Origin: Negativicutes bacterium
GTDB taxonomy: Bacteria; Bacillota; Negativicutes; JAGPMH01
NCBI GenBank assembly: GCA_018052945.1
Contig: JAGPMH010000008.1
Span: 1 to 52,901 of the forward strand
DNA: 52,901 bases
Direction of reading: 5' to 3'
The notes below the pieces were generated by a model. It saw only the letters and a program-made list of their open reading frames with translations. It was not told the origin of the DNA and made no database searches. Shown one piece after another: positions 40,095 through 49,160 of this stretch (the stretch's first letter is position 1; each line of letters opens with the position of its first letter). A program made the translations under genes and the position numbers.

Positions 40095-40355
40095 CTATCT
40101 TGGTTCAATTATTAACTTCATTGCCGTACGCTCTTCACCATCAATAACAATATCGGTGAAAGCTGGAATACAAATCAGATCAACACCATGAGGTGCTACA
40201 AAGCCTCTGGCTATCGCTACAGCTTTGACGGCTTGATTAAGTGCTCCTGCACCAATCGCTTGCATCTCAGCCGCACCACGTTCTCTTAATACGCCTGCTA
40301 ATGCTCCTGCAACAGAATTAGGATTTGATTTAGCTGATACCTTTAATACTTCCAT
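40095..40355 (-). CDS. spoVS: Stage V sporulation protein S (SpoVS)
   Basis: An 86-residue Alba-like small protein with the family's strongly conserved sequence (MEVLKVSAKSNPNSVAGALA..., GAGALNQAVKA, IPAFTDI). In Bacillus it affects septation, spore coat assembly and the timing of sporulation; homologues also occur in bacteria that do not sporulate. GGAGGG precedes the ATG by 11 bases. A SigH-like promoter lies at 40412-40440 and a terminator follows, so it is monocistronic. Confidence 0.95.
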   Translation of the reverse strand: MEVLKVSAKSNPNSVAGALAGVLRERGAAEMQAIGAGALNQAVKAVAIARGFVAPHGVDLICIPAFTDIVIDGEERTAMKLIIEPR

Positions 40356-40411
40356 AATTATTAGAACCCTCCTTTAATATTAAGAAAGAACCCAACTACT
40401 TACAATAAGTA

Positions 40412-40440
40412 TTATTCGACATTTGCTAAAAAATACCTTT
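40412..40440 (-). promoter_or_regulatory. SigH-like promoter of spoVS
   Basis: Minus strand AAAGGTATT (40432-40440), 11-bp spacer, GTCGAATAA (40412-40420). Against the Bacillus SigH consensus RnAGGAwWW-N11/12-RnnGAATWW, only one base differs (A to T in the -35). No good SigA match overlaps it. Bacillus subtilis spoVS is also SigH-dependent. The start codon is about 50 nt past the predicted transcription start. Confidence 0.6.
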
Positions 40441-40456
40441 GGATATTTTAAGTTTA

Positions 40457-41248
40457 TCAAATATTTTTTTCTTCTTCTTTTAGCAAAATTCGACAGATGT
40501 CAACACATTCGCCATTAGTTTCATCAACTTTTAAGACTACTGCACTAAAAACATTAGGACCTTTGGCTAAATTAAATTTTGTGGGTAAAGCTGTAATAAA
40601 TTTATTTATAATTATTTCCTTTTCTACTCCTAAAATAGAATTCCAAGGACCAACCATCCCTAAATCAGTAATATAGCCCGTACCTTTCGTTAGAATCCGC
40701 TCGTCAGCCGTTTGAATATGCGTATGCGTCCCCACTACCGCTGAAACTTTGCCATCTAAATGCCAACCCATTGCCATTTTTTCCGAAGTCGCTTCAGCAT
40801 GAAAATCAACAATAATAATATCACATAATGTTTTTATTTTAGCTAAAATTGTATCAACAACTTGAAACGGACAATCCAATGCCGGCATAAAAGTTCGTCC
40901 TGAAATATTAATTATACCGATTTTACTACTTTGATAATCATAAATACAAAAGCCTTGACCAGGCGAAGTGTGTGGATAATTTGCCGGTCTGACCAAGTAA
41001 GGTTCATCCTCAATAAATTCAAAAACATCTTTTTTATCCCAAATATGATTTCCGGTTGTTACAACATCTATTCCTAAACTATATAGTTCATCTAAAACAG
41101 GTTTGGTTATACCAACTCCCCCTGCTGAATTTTCTCCGTTAGCAATAACAAAATCAATACCATATTCTATTTTAATCTTTTCAATATATTTTTTAGTAGC
41201 TTGTCGCCCTGGCGAGCCACAAATATCACCAATAATTAATATATTCAT
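40457..41248 (-). CDS. ymdB: YmdB family metallophosphoesterase
   Basis: A 263-residue calcineurin-like phosphoesterase of the TIGR00282/YmdB type. Metal-binding motifs are IGDICGSPGR, NGENSAGG, TGNHIWDKK, DFHAEATSEK and GTHTHIQTAD. Bacillus YmdB hydrolyses cyclic AMP-type nucleotides and affects biofilm and motility gene choice. It is typically next to rny and spoVS, as here. Two Mets are possible; the second (41248) has AGAGG seven bases upstream, while the first (41254) overlaps it. Confidence 0.93.
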   Translation of the reverse strand: MNILIIGDICGSPGRQATKKYIEKIKIEYGIDFVIANGENSAGGVGITKPVLDELYSLGIDVVTTGNHIWDKKDVFEFIEDEPYLVRPANYPHTSPGQGFCIYDYQSSKIGIINISGRTFMPALDCPFQVVDTILAKIKTLCDIIIVDFHAEATSEKMAMGWHLDGKVSAVVGTHTHIQTADERILTKGTGYITDLGMVGPWNSILGVEKEIIINKFITALPTKFNLAKGPNVFSAVVLKVDETNGECVDICRILLKEEEKNI

Positions 41249-41260
41249 CTTCATACCTCT

Positions 41261-41770
41261 TTATTTATTAAAAACTATTACTTTTCCTTCTTCTCTAATA
41301 CCAATTAACCTAGTTGAAAAGTGATTTTTTTTCATAATACTAAGCATATTTTCCATAACTTCTTCTTGCAGTAAAATTTCTTCTTCTTGTAGTGCATCAT
41401 TTTTATCACAAACTAATTTTTCTTTAAAGGAATTGCTAATAATTGAGCTAATCAGTACAATTTCAGTTCGTGACAATGTTTTTATATCCCTAATAATATT
41501 AATAAAGGCTAACTCTTCATATTTTTTTATATTAATTTCGAGTTTAATATCTTTAGTTTTTTCCAAAGAATGATATGTTAAAATACTACTTTTTAATTTT
41601 TCTTCAAACATTAAAAAATCATCTTCTAATGGTACCGGCTGTAACGCTGCTCTAATTTTCAAACTATCATTTATCGGCTCAAACGTTATCGTACTAAATT
41701 CTGGGAAGCACACCAAAATAGAAATTAATAAATTAACGCCTTCATTTATTTTCTTTTCTTCCTCATTCAT
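41261..41770 (-). CDS. Protein of unknown function between rny and ymdB
   Basis: A 169-residue soluble protein that I do not recognise. It starts with a charged helix (MNEEEKKINEG), then a hydrophobic segment (VNLLISILVCFPEF) too polar overall for a clear membrane helix. A mixed helix/strand middle, an acidic Glu/Gln-rich stretch (LQEEEILLQEEV, about 130-142) and a basic C terminus follow. ATG 41770 follows GGTGGTG. It is placed 12 bp before ymdB and 64 bp after rny, beyond a terminator-like hairpin, so a link to RNA turnover or YmdB signalling is possible but unproved. Confidence 0.6.
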   Translation of the reverse strand: MNEEEKKINEGVNLLISILVCFPEFSTITFEPINDSLKIRAALQPVPLEDDFLMFEEKLKSSILTYHSLEKTKDIKLEINIKKYEELAFINIIRDIKTLSRTEIVLISSIISNSFKEKLVCDKNDALQEEEILLQEEVMENMLSIMKKNHFSTRLIGIREEGKVIVFNK

Positions 41771-41797
41771 TTTTTCACCACCCATTGTATCTTAAAT

Positions 41798-41827
41798 ATT
41801 AAAACGACCTTGTAACACAAGGTCGTT
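41798..41827 (-). terminator. Terminator after rny
   Basis: Ten-bp stem AACGACCTTG/CAAGGTCGTT (41803-41812 with 41818-41827), 5-nt loop, followed on the minus strand by TTTTAATATTT. It may act as a partial terminator between rny and the downstream pair. Confidence 0.7.
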
Positions 41828-41834
41828 AATATAC

Positions 41835-43391
41835 TTATTTAGCGTAGTCAACAGCACGTGTTTCACGTATCACCGTTACTCTTATTTGTCCAGGATACTC
41901 TAACTCTGCTTCTATTTTCTTAACAATATCACGAGCCAGACCCACAGAAGTTATATCATCAACTCTATCCGGTTTTACCATAATACGAACTTCTCTACCA
42001 GCTTGAATCGCAAAAGACTTATCAACACCTTCAAAAGATTCAGCAATTTCTTCTAATCTTGTTAAACGTTTTAAATAGCTTTCTAAGCTTTCACGACGGG
42101 CTCCAGGGCGTGCAGCAGAAACAGCATCGGCTGAAGCTACCAAGACAGCTTGTACTGTTTTTGGCTCTTCATCAGCATGATGAGCTGCAATTGCATTAAC
42201 AACTTCAGCAGACTCACGATATTTTTTAGCTAAATCTGCACCAATGATAGCATGAGATCCTTCTATATCATGATCGACAGCTTTGCCTAAATCATGTAAT
42301 AAACCAGCTCTTTTCGCTAACATTACATCAACACCTAATTCAGCTGCCATTACGCCAGCTAAATGTGAAACTTCGATGGAATGTTTCAATACATTTTGAC
42401 CATAGCTGGTTCTGTATTTCAATCTTCCTAATAATCTAATAACCTCTGGATGTAAACCATGTACTCCAGTTTCGAAAGTAGCTTGCTCACCGGCTTCTTT
42501 GATTCTTTGATCAACTTCTTTTTGTGCTTTTTCTACCATTTCTTCAATACGAGCCGGATGGATTCTACCATCAGTTATCAATTTTTCTAAAGCAATTCTA
42601 GCAACCTCACGGCGAACAGGATCAAAACCTGATAAAATAACAGCTTCTGGAGTATCATCTATTATTAAATCAATTCCTGTCATCGTTTCAAGAGTTCTAA
42701 TATTACGGCCTTCGCGTCCTATAATACGACCCTTCATCTCATCATTAGGTAAAGCAACTACTGACACTGTTGTTTCGGCAACATGATCAGCAGCACAACG
42801 TTGAATTGCTAAAGATATTATTTCACGAGCTTTTTTATCAGACTCTTCTTTTGCCTGTTGCTCTAATTCTTTAATCATCATTGCGGTTTCATGCTTTATT
42901 TCTTCTTGTGCATTTGCTAACAACATTGTTCTAGCTTCTTCTGAACTTAATCCAGAGATTCGTTCTAATTCCGCCAGTTGTTTTTCATGTAGTTCTTGAA
43001 TTTTACTTTGACTTACTTCCAAGTCTTGTTCTTTTTGTGTAAGAGAATTTTCTTTCTTTTCAAGGGAATCGATTTTTCGATCAAGATTTTCCTCTTTTTG
43101 TACTAATCGACGTTCAATCCGTTGTAATTCAACTCTACGTTCCTTAGTCTCTTTGTCCAGTTCAAGTCGCAGCTTGTGAATGTCCTCTTTTGCTTCTAAT
43201 AGTGCTTCTTTTTTCTTTGCTTCACCGATTTTTTCGGCTTCATCAACCACTCTTTTTGCTTCTTGTTCTGCTGAGCTTATTTTCGCCTCAGCAGTACTTT
43301 TTCTAACCCAATATCCTACAACTGCCCCAATAACACAAGTCCCTAAGGCAGTAATTATTATTTCAATTATAGTCTTACACCTCCTTTTCAT
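41835..43391 (-). CDS. rny: Ribonuclease Y
   Basis: A membrane-anchored endoribonuclease of about 518 residues that initiates mRNA decay. An N-terminal transmembrane helix ([18 protein letters not shown]) precedes a long charged coiled coil (about 35-195). A KH domain follows ([11 protein letters not shown] near 215), then an HD domain with [10 protein letters not shown]. Start choice is unclear. ATG 43391 has no binding site, while a strong AAGGAGGTG lies just inside the frame after it. The only codons at proper spacing downstream of that site are ATA (43370) and ATT (43367). A non-standard start would trim seven or eight residues. Confidence 0.93.
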   Translation of the reverse strand: MKRRCKTIIEIIITALGTCVIGAVVGYWVRKSTAEAKISSAEQEAKRVVDEAEKIGEAKKKEALLEAKEDIHKLRLELDKETKERRVELQRIERRLVQKEENLDRKIDSLEKKENSLTQKEQDLEVSQSKIQELHEKQLAELERISGLSSEEARTMLLANAQEEIKHETAMMIKELEQQAKEESDKKAREIISLAIQRCAADHVAETTVSVVALPNDEMKGRIIGREGRNIRTLETMTGIDLIIDDTPEAVILSGFDPVRREVARIALEKLITDGRIHPARIEEMVEKAQKEVDQRIKEAGEQATFETGVHGLHPEVIRLLGRLKYRTSYGQNVLKHSIEVSHLAGVMAAELGVDVMLAKRAGLLHDLGKAVDHDIEGSHAIIGADLAKKYRESAEVVNAIAAHHADEEPKTVQAVLVASADAVSAARPGARRESLESYLKRLTRLEEIAESFEGVDKSFAIQAGREVRIMVKPDRVDDITSVGLARDIVKKIEAELEYPGQIRVTVIRETRAVDYAK

Positions 43392-43514
43392 AAATAAACA
43401 GATCAACTAAATTTAACGAGTTTTTTTGCAATTCAATTGCTTCCCTCTAACAATTGAAAAATTTTCATTAATAATCATCACAAGTAAACTTATTTTAAAA
43501 TACTGGATGTTTTA

Positions 43515-43543
43515 ATTTTAATTCTTTTTCAAATTAGTGTCAA
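43515..43543 (-). promoter_or_regulatory. SigA-type promoter of rny
   Basis: Minus strand TTGACA (43538-43543), 17-bp spacer, TAAAAT (43515-43520). This predicts a leader of about 120 nt before rny. The rest of the 43407-43692 gap holds a small palindrome (GCAAT-TGA-ATTGC near 43420-43432) and the recA terminator. Confidence 0.8.
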
Positions 43544-43646
43544 GCTAGCGCTATCATATCATTACTATATTATCGGCTTTTATTGCAGTTATTGAACATT
43601 ATCTTTAAATGTTATTTTCTGTTCCGCAACTATCTGCTTATTTGGC

Positions 43647-43682
43647 AAAAAAAGTCAATTGGAAAACCCAATTAACTTTTTT
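43647..43682 (-). terminator. Terminator of recA
   Basis: Minus-strand stem AAAAAGTTAATTGG/CCAATTGACTTTTT with one wobble (arms 43648-43662 and 43668-43682), followed by T. Strong and close to the recA stop. Confidence 0.88.
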
Positions 43683-43692
43683 ATTGATTATT

Positions 43693-44733
43693 CTATTCTG
43701 TTTCTTCCTCTACTGTTACTTCATCACCAATTTTAGTGAACGGATTATTACCTACCACTAAATTTTCTCTTATTTTACCTTCTATTTCTGTGGCAATTTC
43801 ACCATTTTCTCTTAAAAAGTCTTTAGCGTTTTCCTTACCTTGCCCTAATCTATTGCCACCATATGAATACCACGCTCCGCTTTTCTCAATAATATCCATT
43901 TCTGCACCAATATCAAGTAAACAGCCTTCTCTTGAAACACCTTTTCCATACATAATATCAAACTCAGCAATTCTAAACGGAGGGGCAATTTTATTTTTTA
44001 CTACTTTAATTCTGGTGCGATTTCCCACAATATCATTGCCTTGTTTAATTATGTCAATTTTTCTCACATCAAGTCTCACCGATGAATAGAATTTTAAGGC
44101 TCTACCTCCAGTGGTCGTTTCAGGACTACCAAACATAACGCCAACCTTTTCACGAATTTGATTGATAAAAATTGCCGTTGTTCTGGATTTGCTGATTATA
44201 CCAGTTAACTTACGCATAGCCTGCGACATCAAGCGAGCCTGTAATCCAACATGAGAATCACCCATTTCCCCTTCAATCTCAGCTTTTGGTACTAAAGCAG
44301 CAACAGAGTCAACAACCACTACATCAATCGCCCCACTTCTAACAAGAGCTTCGGCAATATCAAGAGCTTGTTCGCCATAATCAGGTTGTGAAATCAGTAA
44401 GTTATCAATATCAACACCTAATTTTTTAGCGTAGACCGGATCTAAAGCATGTTCAGCGTCAATAAAGGCGGCAATTCCGCCAAGTTTTTGTGCCTCTGCA
44501 ATAATATGTAGTGCTACCGTAGTCTTACCAGATGATTCAGGACCATATATTTCCACAACTCTCCCACGAGGAATTCCACCCAAACCTAAAGCTAAGTCTA
44601 ACGGTAATGTTCCCGTTGGAATAACTTCTATATTCATTTTGGCAGCAGCTTCCCCCAATCTCATAATAGAACCTTTGCCAAAATCTTTTTCAATTTGTCT
44701 CATTGCACTTTCCAAAGCTTTTTCCTTATCCAT
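43693..44733 (-). CDS. recA: Recombinase RecA
   Basis: A 346-residue RecA of normal length that forms filaments on single-stranded DNA for recombination and SOS induction. The Walker A GPESSGKT is at residues 64-71; the L2/signature ALKFYSSVR and [13 protein letters not shown] are present. The C terminus is acidic ([10 protein letters not shown]), as usual. ATG 44733 follows AGGGG seven bases upstream; a start at 44775 would extend into the promoter. It has its own promoter with a LexA-like box and its own terminator, so it is a single-gene unit. Confidence 0.98.
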   Translation of the reverse strand: MDKEKALESAMRQIEKDFGKGSIMRLGEAAAKMNIEVIPTGTLPLDLALGLGGIPRGRVVEIYGPESSGKTTVALHIIAEAQKLGGIAAFIDAEHALDPVYAKKLGVDIDNLLISQPDYGEQALDIAEALVRSGAIDVVVVDSVAALVPKAEIEGEMGDSHVGLQARLMSQAMRKLTGIISKSRTTAIFINQIREKVGVMFGSPETTTGGRALKFYSSVRLDVRKIDIIKQGNDIVGNRTRIKVVKNKIAPPFRIAEFDIMYGKGVSREGCLLDIGAEMDIIEKSGAWYSYGGNRLGQGKENAKDFLRENGEIATEIEGKIRENLVVGNNPFTKIGDEVTVEEETE

Positions 44734-44766
44734 CAACAAACCCCTCTCTCTACTCTCATATTTACT

Positions 44767-44795
44767 ATTGTACAAACATTTGTTCTCTTCGTCAA
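44767..44795 (-). promoter_or_regulatory. SOS-type recA promoter with LexA-like box in the spacer
   Basis: Minus strand TTGACG (44790-44795), 17-bp spacer, TACAAT (44767-44772). The spacer contains AGAAC-AAAT-GTTTG (44773-44786), matching the Firmicutes LexA box CGAAC-N4-GTTCG at 8 of 10 positions. A repressor there would block RNA polymerase directly. Confidence 0.78.
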
Positions 44796-44796
44796 T

Positions 44797-44820
44797 AAAA
44801 AAAAGGCTAAAAGCCTTTTT
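44797..44820 (-). terminator. Terminator of the DEAD-box helicase gene
   Basis: Minus-strand stem AAAAGGCT/AGCCTTTT (44801-44808 with 44812-44819), followed by a T run that ends one base from the recA -35 element. Confidence 0.85.
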
Positions 44821-46406
44821 TAACGACTTTTAGCCGGTTCAACATTAATTTTATAGCCCTTCATAGTGTTTTTATGCATCACTGCTAACACTCTTTCTGC
44901 TACTTCTTCCGGAATTTCGACAAATGTAAATTTGTCATAGATATTAATAACACCAATAATATTCCCAGGAATATCAGCTTCCGAAGAAATTGCTCTAACA
45001 ATGTCTTCTGGTCTGATTTTTTGGCTACGACCGATATTCATAAATAACCTTACCATCCCTGCTTCTCCACCGGTATTACTAAAGCTATTTGTGACTACTA
45101 CTTCTTCTTCTTTTTCTTTTACCCCTTCAACGGATAATTTTAAAGCTGCTGCTGCTAAGTCATGAGCATCATAATCATTTAACAAGTCCGCAATAATAGT
45201 ATGATAGTCATCATAATTATTATTTTCTAGCACTTTTAATAAACGCTCTTTTATTAGTTCTTTTTGACGTTCTAAGATATCAGCTGAAGAAGGTAATTTT
45301 TTACGTGTAATAGCCGTTTTTGTATAACGTTCAATTAATTTTAATTGACGATACTCACGAGGATTGATAAAAGTAATCGCAACCCCTTTACGACCAGCAC
45401 GGCCAGTTCTTCCAATTCTATGAACATATGATTCATGGTCTTGTGGAATATCATAATTCACTACATGAGTAATATCATCGATATCAATCCCGCGAGCTGC
45501 CACATCAGTTGCTACTAGTATTTCCAATTTTCCTTCACGGAATTTTTTCATTACTCTATCACGTTGTGATTGACTCAAATCACCATGTAAGCCATCTGAT
45601 AAATACCCGCGTACTTGTAATGATGATACTAATTCATCAACACCTTTTTTAGTACGACAGAAAATTATAATTTTGCCGGTTTCTTCAACATCTAAAACAC
45701 GACATAAGCCTTCTAATTTTTCTCTTGTTTCATAATAAATTTGTTCAATCAATGGCACTGTTAACTTTTCTCTGTTAATAGTTACTCTTGTTGCATTCTT
45801 CATATACTTTTCTGATAACTTTGCTATTGGTCCAGGCATTGTTGCTGAAAACAATAATGTTTGTCTTGTTTCCGCATCTAAATTATTAATAATAGTCTCT
45901 ATGTCATCAACAAATCCCATGTCTAGCATTTCATCTGCTTCATCTAAAATAAGCATTTTCACTTGGTCTAATTTAATAGTTCTACGTCTAATATGATCCA
46001 ATAATCTTCCCGGAGTCCCAATAACAACTTGCACGCCTGATTTTAAGGCTTTGATTTGTCTGTCTATTGATTGGCCACCATAAATCGGCAATGATTTTAC
46101 TTTTTTAAATTTACCAATTTTAGTTATCTCTTCAGAGATTTGAATAGCAAGTTCTCTAGTCGGTGTAAGAATAAGTGCTTGAATATGCTTATTATGATCA
46201 TCAACTTTTTCAATTGCTGGAATACCAAAAGCAGCTGTTTTACCAGTTCCTGTTTGGGCTTGACCAATAACATCATTACCTGCTAATACTAATGGTATTG
46301 TTTTACTTTGTATCGGTGAAGGCTCTTCAAAGCCCATATCGCTAATAGCAGCTAGTACCTTCTTGCTTAATTCAATTTCCCCAAATGTTGTTAATTCTTT
46401 TTTCAA
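44820..46406 (-). CDS. DEAD-box ATP-dependent RNA helicase with DbpA-type RNA-binding domain
   Basis: A 528-residue DEAD-box protein. Motifs are the Q motif (GFEEPSPIQ), [27 protein letters not shown] and [10 protein letters not shown]-terminal RRM-like DbpA domain (about 450-528) with VRLFMNIGR binds RNA, suggesting ribosome assembly or mRNA decay, as for CshA/DeaD/DbpA. Which of these is the true orthologue cannot be fixed. The start is TTG (46406), nine bases after GGAGG; no ATG fits. It lies 16 bp after cinA. Confidence 0.94.
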   Translation of the reverse strand: MKKELTTFGEIELSKKVLAAISDMGFEEPSPIQSKTIPLVLAGNDVIGQAQTGTGKTAAFGIPAIEKVDDHNKHIQALILTPTRELAIQISEEITKIGKFKKVKSLPIYGGQSIDRQIKALKSGVQVVIGTPGRLLDHIRRRTIKLDQVKMLILDEADEMLDMGFVDDIETIINNLDAETRQTLLFSATMPGPIAKLSEKYMKNATRVTINREKLTVPLIEQIYYETREKLEGLCRVLDVEETGKIIIFCRTKKGVDELVSSLQVRGYLSDGLHGDLSQSQRDRVMKKFREGKLEILVATDVAARGIDIDDITHVVNYDIPQDHESYVHRIGRTGRAGRKGVAITFINPREYRQLKLIERYTKTAITRKKLPSSADILERQKELIKERLLKVLENNNYDDYHTIIADLLNDYDAHDLAAAALKLSVEGVKEKEEEVVVTNSFSNTGGEAGMVRLFMNIGRSQKIRPEDIVRAISSEADIPGNIIGVINIYDKFTFVEIPEEVAERVLAVMHKNTMKGYKINVEPAKSR

Positions 46407-46422
46407 ATTTTAAATCCTCCTG

Positions 46423-47676
46423 TTATTTTCCCTTATTATTTTTCTTATTATATTGCCACAATAAATTTAATGCGGCCTGCGATGCGTGAAATTTAATATC
46501 TAATCTCTGACCGTGAAAAACTTTTTTCTCACAAATAGTTTTTTTACCATCACTTAAAGACAGGTAAACTAAGCCAACTTCTGCAGAGTGACTGTCGCCT
46601 CCCGGTCCTGCAAATCCGGTAATAGCTATCCCAACTTTGCTATTGAGTTTTTTTCTGACGCCTTCAGCCATTGCTTTGGCAACCTCTTCACTAACAGCAC
46701 CTTTTTCATTTATTAATGTTTCAGCTATATTTAGTTCATTTATTTTAACGATATCGCTATAACTTACAATGGCTCCCACCACATAAGCTGAACTACCGGG
46801 TATATCAGTAAGCCTACTAGTTAATAACCCGCCAGTACATGATTCTGCCATTGCTACCGTAAGTTTATTTTCAACAAACTGCTTTGCAACTACTTCTTCT
46901 AGTTTTATATCATCTACCGCATAAATAAATTCACCGATTCTTGACTTAATCTCGGCTTCTAACGGTTTTATTAAAGTTAACGCTTCAGCTTCATTATCAG
47001 CTTTTGCCGTTAACCGCACAATAACACCTGTTTTTCTCGCTAATAAAGCTATGGTCGGATTATGTTGCTGTAAAATTAAATCCTTAATTTTTTCTTCTAG
47101 CAAGGATTCACCGATGCCATAAGTATTTAAAACTCTTGACAAAATAATTTTACTGCAACCAAACTTTTCAATTAAAAAAGGTTTCAGACATTTTTCAAAC
47201 ATCATTTTCAATTCGCGTGGCGGTCCTGGTAAATTAATGATCATTTTACCATTATCTTCAAGAACAACTCCCGGAGCTGTCCCACAATAATTTTCCAAAA
47301 CCACTGCACTATCCGGAATCATGGCTTGTCTTATATTACTTTCCACCATTGTACGTTTCACTTTCGCAAAATACCTTTCAATATTCGCCAAACTAGGTTT
47401 ATGTAAATGCAAGTCCCGATTCAAAACCTCTGCCGTTATTTCTTTTGTTATATCACCCTGAGTCGGGCCCATTCCACCGGTCGTTATAACAATATCAGCT
47501 CGCGCTAATGCTAACAACAAAGTTTCTTTCATTCTTTTTTTATTATCACCAATTGTCGAGTGATATAAGACATCAAAGCCTAATTTATTAAGTTGATTGG
47601 CTAAATATGCACTATTAGTATTTACAACTTGTCCTAACAATAATTCCGTTCCGGTTGTTACTATTTCCACTATCAT
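46423..47676 (-). CDS. cinA: CinA family protein (NMN amidase/ADP-ribose pyrophosphatase)
   Basis: A 417-residue two-domain CinA. The N-terminal COG1058 domain (MoCF-like; TTGTELLLGQ, TTGGMGPTQGD) is linked to pyrophosphatase activity. The C-terminal PncC domain (about 255-410; VAMAESCTGGLLTSRL, GIAITGFAGPGGD) deamidates nicotinamide mononucleotide in NAD recycling. In some Firmicutes cinA is competence-linked and cotranscribed with recA; here a helicase gene lies between them. ATG 47676 follows GAGGTG; the 47706 alternative lies in the upstream hairpin region. Confidence 0.94.
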   Translation of the reverse strand: MIVEIVTTGTELLLGQVVNTNSAYLANQLNKLGFDVLYHSTIGDNKKRMKETLLLALARADIVITTGGMGPTQGDITKEITAEVLNRDLHLHKPSLANIERYFAKVKRTMVESNIRQAMIPDSAVVLENYCGTAPGVVLEDNGKMIINLPGPPRELKMMFEKCLKPFLIEKFGCSKIILSRVLNTYGIGESLLEEKIKDLILQQHNPTIALLARKTGVIVRLTAKADNEAEALTLIKPLEAEIKSRIGEFIYAVDDIKLEEVVAKQFVENKLTVAMAESCTGGLLTSRLTDIPGSSAYVVGAIVSYSDIVKINELNIAETLINEKGAVSEEVAKAMAEGVRKKLNSKVGIAITGFAGPGGDSHSAEVGLVYLSLSDGKKTICEKKVFHGQRLDIKFHASQAALNLLWQYNKKNNKGK

Positions 47677-47708
47677 TATAAACACCTCAATACTAAATTT
47701 ACACAAAT

Positions 47709-47741
47709 AAAAAATAGCAGGACAAGAGCCGCTACTATTTT
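47709..47741 (-). terminator. Terminator of rimO
   Basis: Minus-strand stem AAAATAG/CTATTTT (47735-47741 with 47711-47717) with a partly paired loop, followed by T-rich sequence. Weaker than the other terminators. Confidence 0.55.
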
Positions 47742-47802
47742 ATATTAGCACACTTAATTTTATTTTGATAACTATTCTCTAAACAATTAATTATTTTGCT
47801 GC

Positions 47803-49134
47803 TTATTTTATTTTTTCTGCCAAAATATCATAGGTATAACCTTGGACAACTTTAGTTTTAATAAACTGCCCTGGCATACTATCAGGATCATTTTCCACAT
47901 AAACCTGACCATCTATTTCCTGTGCCTCACGATAAGATCTTCCATAAGTTACATTTTCTTGTTCGCTATCACGGCCTTCAATCAAGACCTCCAACTCCTG
48001 GTCTTCCAGACTTTGGTTTATCTCTTCTGAGATTTTAGATTGAATTGCCATTAGTTCATGATAACGCTCTTGTTTTATTTCCTCACTAACTTGCTGCTCC
48101 ATTGTAAAAGCTACCGTATCTTCTTCTTTAGAATATGTAAAGATACCGACTTTATCAAATCTTTGCTTGATAATAAACTCTTTTAATGTTTCATAATGTT
48201 CAATACTTTCACCCGGAAAACCAACAATAAAAGAAGTTCTAATTGTCGCTGTTGGCATGATTTTTCTAATTCTCAACAACAAATCTTCAATCTCTTCTTT
48301 AGTATCTTGGCGAGCCATCGCCTTTAATACATCATTATGAGCATGTTGCAACGGCAAGTCAATGTATTTGCAAATTTTAGGCTCAGTTGCCATGAAATTT
48401 AATAGTTCGTCAGTAAATCTTTTAGGGTAACAATATAATAATCTAATCCACTTTAGCTCTTCTATTTTTACCAATTCTTTTAATAACTCTAAGATTTTTA
48501 TTTCACCATAAAGATCAATTCCATAATTAGTAGTATCTTGAGCGATTAAATTTATTTCCTTAACACCATTTTTTACTAAATTTTTAGTTTCTGCAACTAT
48601 TGATTCAATAGTACGACTACGGAAATTACCCCTAACCAATGGAATTACGCAGTATGCACAACGATTATCGCATCCCTCTGCAACTTTAACATATGCAGTA
48701 TAGCGAGGTGTTGTTAAAATCCTTGGCATTTTATCATCATAAATTATTTCTGATTTATCAGCAATAATTAGTCTTTCACCAGCTAACACAGCTTCAACCG
48801 CTTCCATAATTCGATCCCAAGCACCAGTTCCAATTATAGCATCAACTTCCGGTAGCTCATCTAACAACTCTTGTTTATATCTTTGTCCTAAACAACCAGC
48901 AACAATAATCCCTCGACATTTTCCACTAATTTTGAAATCTGCCATTTGTAAAATTGTCGAAATCCCTTCTTCTTTCGCTGATTCAATAAAGGTACAAGTA
49001 TTAATAATTATTATATCGGCATCATTAGGTTGTGCAGTAACATCTATTTTATTTTCTCTTAATATCCCCAACATCACTTCTGTATCAACTAAATTTTTAA
49101 CACAACCTAAACTTATAACTCCAGCCTTTAACAT
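47803..49134 (-). CDS. rimO: Ribosomal protein S12 methylthiotransferase RimO
   Basis: A 443-residue radical SAM methylthiotransferase acting on the conserved Asp of ribosomal protein S12. The UPF0004 domain has SLGCVKNLVDTE, NTCTFIESAKEE and GCLGQR; this SLGC..NLVD pattern distinguishes RimO from MiaB. The radical SAM core has CDNRCAYC, and a TRAM domain ends the protein. AGGAGG is seven bases before the ATG. A hairpin just upstream of that site (49145-49160) may influence translation. Confidence 0.96.
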   Translation of the reverse strand: MLKAGVISLGCVKNLVDTEVMLGILRENKIDVTAQPNDADIIIINTCTFIESAKEEGISTILQMADFKISGKCRGIIVAGCLGQRYKQELLDELPEVDAIIGTGAWDRIMEAVEAVLAGERLIIADKSEIIYDDKMPRILTTPRYTAYVKVAEGCDNRCAYCVIPLVRGNFRSRTIESIVAETKNLVKNGVKEINLIAQDTTNYGIDLYGEIKILELLKELVKIEELKWIRLLYCYPKRFTDELLNFMATEPKICKYIDLPLQHAHNDVLKAMARQDTKEEIEDLLLRIRKIMPTATIRTSFIVGFPGESIEHYETLKEFIIKQRFDKVGIFTYSKEEDTVAFTMEQQVSEEIKQERYHELMAIQSKISEEINQSLEDQELEVLIEGRDSEQENVTYGRSYREAQEIDGQVYVENDPDSMPGQFIKTKVVQGYTYDILAEKIK

Positions 49135-49144
49135 ATACTACCTC

Positions 49145-49160
49145 CTAAGCTTTAGCTTAG
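49145..49160 (-). other. Hairpin overlapping the region upstream of the rimO ribosome binding site
   Basis: A 6-bp stem CTAAGC/GCTTAG with a 4-nt loop. It includes the stop codon of the solute-binding protein gene and abuts AGGAGG of rimO. No T run follows, so a role in translation or processing is more likely than termination. Confidence 0.45.

Noticed and set aside
43420-43432. Small palindrome in the rny leader as a terminator
   Set aside because: The stem is only five base pairs and is followed by A, not T, on the rny coding strand.
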